Origin: Sphaerochaeta associata
GTDB taxonomy: Bacteria; Spirochaetota; Spirochaetia; Sphaerochaetales; Sphaerochaetaceae
Direction of reading: 5' to 3'
Assembly: GCF_022869165.1 (NCBI RefSeq)
Contig: NZ_CP094929.1
Location: 3,162,001-3,226,000 of the forward strand
Length of the DNA stretch: 64,000 nt
Every line of letters starts with the position of its first letter. Position 1 is the first letter of the stretch. Of the stretch, positions 61,383 through 64,000 are shown piece by piece. The notes beneath the pieces were generated by a model. It worked only from the letters and a program-made list of their open reading frames with translations, was not told the DNA's origin and did no database searches. The position numbers were made by a program, and so were the translations under genes.

Positions 61383-62464
61383 GAAGACGACTGCTATGTG
61401 CATCCATTCTTATCGGCTGTTTCCTCTTCGGCATCGGGGCGGCACAGAATCCTGTGGTGGAGATGAATCTTTTATCCTCAACAGCCTATATGCTGTATTC
61501 ACAAGATCTCATGCAGGGCATGGGAATGGATTTGAAAATTTCACTTCTCTCAGAAAACTCAGGCAATGTACGGGGAGAGGTTGCTTTTAGAACCACCTAT
61601 AATTCTTTGGTACCGACTCCCATCACGTCTATCGACGATGTCATTTACAAAGCCTATCTGCGTGCCCGATTCCCCTCCTTCCGCCTGACAGCGGGCAAGA
61701 CCCGCCTCAGCTGGGGGGACGGCATGCTCTTCAATGCTGCAGACATCCTCTACGGCAGCTCCTCTGTTTCGGTGGACCTAACGCAGGCTGAGTTGCGTTC
61801 CAAGACCGATTGGATGATAAATGTGAACTATCCGCTGGGCTTTTTCAGCTTCGCCGAGGCGGTTTTTCTGCCGAGCATGACAGGAGAGGCCCAGGACATG
61901 GGAGTGGGTGGTCGCTTCTATACCAATGCGGGAGAGACGAAAGTCGAAGGCGGCTACCTTACCAAGAAGGAAACCACACGGGTTCACAAGCTCTACACAA
62001 GCCTGCAGGGAAACATCGGACCCGACTGGTATCTGGCCTCCTCGATTACCATCGACCAGAGCAATCCCAGTGCCTCCGATATCCAAAAGTCATGGCTGAT
62101 CAGCGGCGGCCTCTTTCATATGCAGTATCTCAGCGGAGAGAGAAACCTGTCCCTTCGCCTTGAAATGCTCAGTCGGCCTTTCGGCACATGGAAGTTTGAG
62201 AGCCAGAGCGAAGCCTCCTGTGCCCTGCTGCTCTACCCGGAGGTCGTATACAGTCCGACCAGCACGCTATCGTTCAGCCTCAGGGCGATACTCTCACCGC
62301 TTGATTTCAGCACCATGCTCTCTGCAGGCGCATCCTGGTCGGTGTTTGAAGGCTTCGCCCTGATCGCAAACATCGCCGCCCCCTTTGGAGAGAGCGGCGA
62401 TCTGTTCAACTGGGATGGAGCAAGTGCAGCAGCGTTGACCTTGGGAGCCTCCTGGATCTATTAG
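61376..62464 (+). CDS. Predicted outer-membrane beta-barrel, ABC operon
   Basis: A 362-residue exported protein (signal peptide 1-22). Strand-rich, with the C-terminus ending in tyrosine (GASWIY), as expected of an outer-membrane barrel. The phrase RLTAGKTRLSWGDGMLFNAADILYG is like that of DUF1302/porin-like barrels in LolA-associated operons. The start overlaps the LolA-like gene by 7 bases. It is the last gene of the GntR operon and its end touches the convergent ferredoxin gene. Confidence 0.75.
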   Translation: MVGRRLLCASILIGCFLFGIGAAQNPVVEMNLLSSTAYMLYSQDLMQGMGMDLKISLLSENSGNVRGEVAFRTTYNSLVPTPITSIDDVIYKAYLRARFPSFRLTAGKTRLSWGDGMLFNAADILYGSSSVSVDLTQAELRSKTDWMINVNYPLGFFSFAEAVFLPSMTGEAQDMGVGGRFYTNAGETKVEGGYLTKKETTRVHKLYTSLQGNIGPDWYLASSITIDQSNPSASDIQKSWLISGGLFHMQYLSGERNLSLRLEMLSRPFGTWKFESQSEASCALLLYPEVVYSPTSTLSFSLRAILSPLDFSTMLSAGASWSVFEGFALIANIAAPFGESGDLFNWDGASAAALTLGASWIY

Positions 62465-63156
62465 CGCAGGATTTCCCCTTCGGTGGAGATGGTCACCACT
62501 GCAAGGGGGATGATCTTGCCGCTTGCGGCGATGGCGCGCTTGACCGCTGAATCCAAGCCTCCGCAGCAAGGGACTTCCATCCGTGCCACCGTAATGCTTC
62601 GAATATCGTGACTTGAGAATATCTGGGTGAGCTTCTGTGCATAATCGCCCTCATCGAGCTTGGGGCAACCAATGAGGGTGACTCGGTTACGGATGAATGT
62701 ATTGTGAAAGTCCCCATGCGCATACGCTGCACAGTCGGCGGCGATGAGCAGATCGCAATTGTTGAAGAAGGCTGCATTGGGGGCTGCAAGCTTGATCTGT
62801 ACCGGCCACTGCCTCAGTTGGCTTACAGATGGTGCAGCGGTGCTGGAAGGCACACTCTGACGCTGACTCTCCTTCATGACCTTGATCTGGCTGCCGGGAC
62901 AGCTGAACACAGGCTTGTTGGCTTGCATGAACTCTTCGACCGCCTCGTGGTTGAAGGCAGGGGCTTCCCGCTCTTCAAAGGTGATGGCTCCGGTAGGACA
63001 TACCGGGAGGCAGTTGCCCAGTCCATCACAATAGTCTTCGCGCAAAAGAACCGCCTTACCGTTGACCAGGCCGATGGCTCCTTCCTGACAGGCGCTGACA
63101 CACAGGCCGCAACCGTTGCACTTCTCTTCATCTATAGTAATCATCTGTCTGATCAT
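62461..63156 (-). CDS. 4Fe-4S ferredoxin-domain protein with C-terminal cysteine-rich domain
   Basis: 231 residues from the ATG at 63156 (GGAGG 5 bases upstream). The N-terminal ferredoxin part has CNGCGLCVSACQEG and CDGLGNCLPVCPTGA, typical of two 4Fe-4S clusters. The second half has further cysteines (FSCPGS, NNCDLLIAADCAA, GCPK, PCCGG), suggesting another metal or redox site. A CCGG-type end is seen in heterodisulfide-reductase-like proteins. It is divergent from a Crp/Fnr regulator, so redox-dependent control is likely. Confidence 0.85.
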   Translation of the reverse strand: MIRQMITIDEEKCNGCGLCVSACQEGAIGLVNGKAVLLREDYCDGLGNCLPVCPTGAITFEEREAPAFNHEAVEEFMQANKPVFSCPGSQIKVMKESQRQSVPSSTAAPSVSQLRQWPVQIKLAAPNAAFFNNCDLLIAADCAAYAHGDFHNTFIRNRVTLIGCPKLDEGDYAQKLTQIFSSHDIRSITVARMEVPCCGGLDSAVKRAIAASGKIIPLAVVTISTEGEILR

Positions 63157-63213
63157 AATATCCTCCATTGTCTCGAATCGAAGGGTATGGTACCATGGGG
63201 CTCAGTTTTATTA

Positions 63214-63229
63214 TGTTGTTTTTACAACA
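63214..63229. promoter_or_regulatory. Palindrome between the ferredoxin and Crp/Fnr genes
   Basis: A perfect 16-bp dyad, TGTTGT-TTTT-ACAACA, 14 bases before the Crp/Fnr ATG. Its TTGT/ACAA form is like sites of Crp/Fnr-family regulators, so it may control both divergent genes. Confidence 0.65.
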
Positions 63230-63243
63230 GAAGAGGGAATCCT

Positions 63244-63906
63244 ATGGATGTAGTACAAATTCTGTTGCAATCGGTATTGTTTACCCGGATTCAAGATGAG
63301 AACATCGAGGGGCTGCTCTCCTGCCTGAAGGCTAGAACGTCAACCTTCCCCAAGGAATACACCATCATCGATGAGGGGGAGTATACCGATGAGATGGGAA
63401 TCATCCTCTCGGGGTCGGCGAACATCGTCCGCCACGATTTCTGGGGCAATCGGACGGTCGTCGCAAACCTCGGTGTTGCAGACAGCTTTGCCGAAACGAT
63501 CGCCTGCACCCAGCTGCCCAGCGAGGTGGTTGTCATCACCTGTGAGCCGACAACCGTACTCTTTTTGAATATTCACCAAGTCATCACGACCTGCCAAAGA
63601 GGATGCGTGCATCATCAAGGACTCATCGAAAACATGGTACGACTGCTCTCGCAGAAGAATCTGGAACTGATGAAGAAAATGAACCACATCACCAAGCGAA
63701 GTACCAGGGAAAAACTGCTGTCCTACCTATCCGAGGAGGCAAAGAAACGCAGCAGCCGGACCTTCACCATTCCTTTCGACCGCCAGCAGCTGGCCGACTA
63801 TCTCTGTGTCGAGCGCAGCGCAATGTCCAGCGAGCTCTCCAAAATGCGCAGCGAAGGTTTGTTGGAGTATCAGAAGAGTACCTTCACCCTATACGAGGAG
63901 GAGTAA
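63244..63906 (+). CDS. Crp/Fnr-family transcriptional regulator
   Basis: 220 residues from the ATG at 63244; the longer frame from 62704 runs antisense through the ferredoxin gene. A cyclic-nucleotide-binding fold (about 10-125) and a winged helix-turn-helix (FDRQQLADYLCVERSAMSSELSKMRSEGLLEY, about 177-208) are present. The N-terminus lacks the cysteine cluster of Fnr, and the cAMP-binding arginine motif is not evident. It is probably of a redox- or nitrosative-stress-type subgroup sensing another ligand. Divergent from the ferredoxin protein, with a shared palindrome. Confidence 0.88.
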   Translation: MDVVQILLQSVLFTRIQDENIEGLLSCLKARTSTFPKEYTIIDEGEYTDEMGIILSGSANIVRHDFWGNRTVVANLGVADSFAETIACTQLPSEVVVITCEPTTVLFLNIHQVITTCQRGCVHHQGLIENMVRLLSQKNLELMKKMNHITKRSTREKLLSYLSEEAKKRSSRTFTIPFDRQQLADYLCVERSAMSSELSKMRSEGLLEYQKSTFTLYEEE

Positions 63907-64000
63907 ATGAAACGATTCCTACTACTTTCAGCACTATCGGCTTTGATGCTGCTCACTTCCTGTGCGAGCACATCCCGTACACCCGGCCCTCTCGCAGTCA
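63907..64000 (+). CDS. Lipoprotein, N-terminal part (3' end outside window)
   Basis: The ATG directly follows the Crp/Fnr stop and has AGGAGGAG upstream. The 31 visible residues are a lipoprotein signal peptide with lipobox LLTSC followed by ASTSRTPGP. The product cannot be named. The position implies co-transcription with the regulator. Confidence 0.75.
   Translation, partial: MKRFLLLSALSALMLLTSCASTSRTPGPLAV

Noticed and set aside
62704-63243. Long extension upstream of the Crp/Fnr gene
   Set aside because: It runs antisense through the ferredoxin gene, and the cyclic-nucleotide-binding fold begins at 63244.
1-64000. CRISPR arrays, rRNA genes, prophage or integrative element
   Set aside because: No repeat-spacer pattern, rRNA sequence, integrase or phage structural gene was found.

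Overview
The window reads as chromosome from a diderm, probably anaerobic, fermentative bacterium of the spirochaete type. A free-living, saccharolytic Sphaerochaeta-like organism is my best guess. It is inferred from gene content and protein style (signal peptides, binding proteins without a lipobox cysteine, LolA-like/beta-barrel modules, many ABC importers), not from a marker gene. There is no rRNA, CRISPR array or prophage. One tRNA gene (Ala, anticodon GGC) and one transposase-family gene are present. Coding density is very high: many same-strand genes overlap by 1-8 bases, and at least eight convergent pairs overlap at their 3' ends.

Layout. 0-5 kb: end of a U32 peptidase, Nudix hydrolase, aspartate-semialdehyde dehydrogenase, and a two-gene unit of a DUF1538 membrane protein with a tandem P-II-like protein. 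5-9.5 kb: tRNA-Ala, a DUF3494 (ice-binding-like) lipoprotein, a CDP-alcohol phosphatidyltransferase, a methyltransferase and an IS4-superfamily transposase. 9.6-22 kb: importers, namely a polar amino-acid ABC operon, a serine hydrolase, a sugar ABC operon with a GH4 glycosidase (CHE motif, alpha-galacturonidase-like) and LacI regulator, a second amino-acid ABC operon, and a phosphoesterase lipoprotein. 23-31 kb: alpha/beta-hydrolase membrane protein with MarR, then two EAL proteins with degenerate GGDEF domains. 31-41 kb: MATE exporter, a KDPG-aldolase-like protein without catalytic residues, DUF523, AraC/GyrI regulator, TrmO, creatininase-like protein, two diguanylate cyclases, an RluA-type pseudouridine synthase and a NYN-domain protein. 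41-48 kb: pyruvate kinase and an RND (HAE3/MMPL) exporter operon with a LolA-like protein, a beta-barrel and a membrane LuxR regulator. 48-54 kb: zinc uptake znuABC with a Fur-family regulator, gamma-carbonic anhydrase and Ktr/Trk potassium uptake. 54-64 kb: ferritin, pirin, a second envelope module (GntR, SPFH protein, MacB/LolD-type ABC with two permeases, LolA-like protein, beta-barrel), a ferredoxin-domain protein divergent from a Crp/Fnr regulator, and the start of a lipoprotein gene.

How the genes may work together. The most striking theme is two non-homologous inner-membrane engines (an RND pump and a LolCDE/MacB-like ABC transporter), each followed by the same pair: a COG2834 LolA-like periplasmic protein and a predicted outer-membrane beta-barrel, with tight translational coupling. 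This suggests two parallel inner-to-outer membrane trafficking routes, one of them with an SPFH/slipin scaffold and a GntR operator overlapping its promoter. A second theme is c-di-GMP turnover: two probable phosphodiesterases and two probable cyclases lie within about 16 kb. A third is a group of genes whose sigma70-type promoter places the start site on or next to the start codon, including a back-to-back pair whose two -10 boxes are the outer arms of one palindrome.

Limits: all functions are read from motifs without database searches. Start codons were chosen from Shine-Dalgarno spacing and overlaps. Promoters, operators and terminators are predictions.
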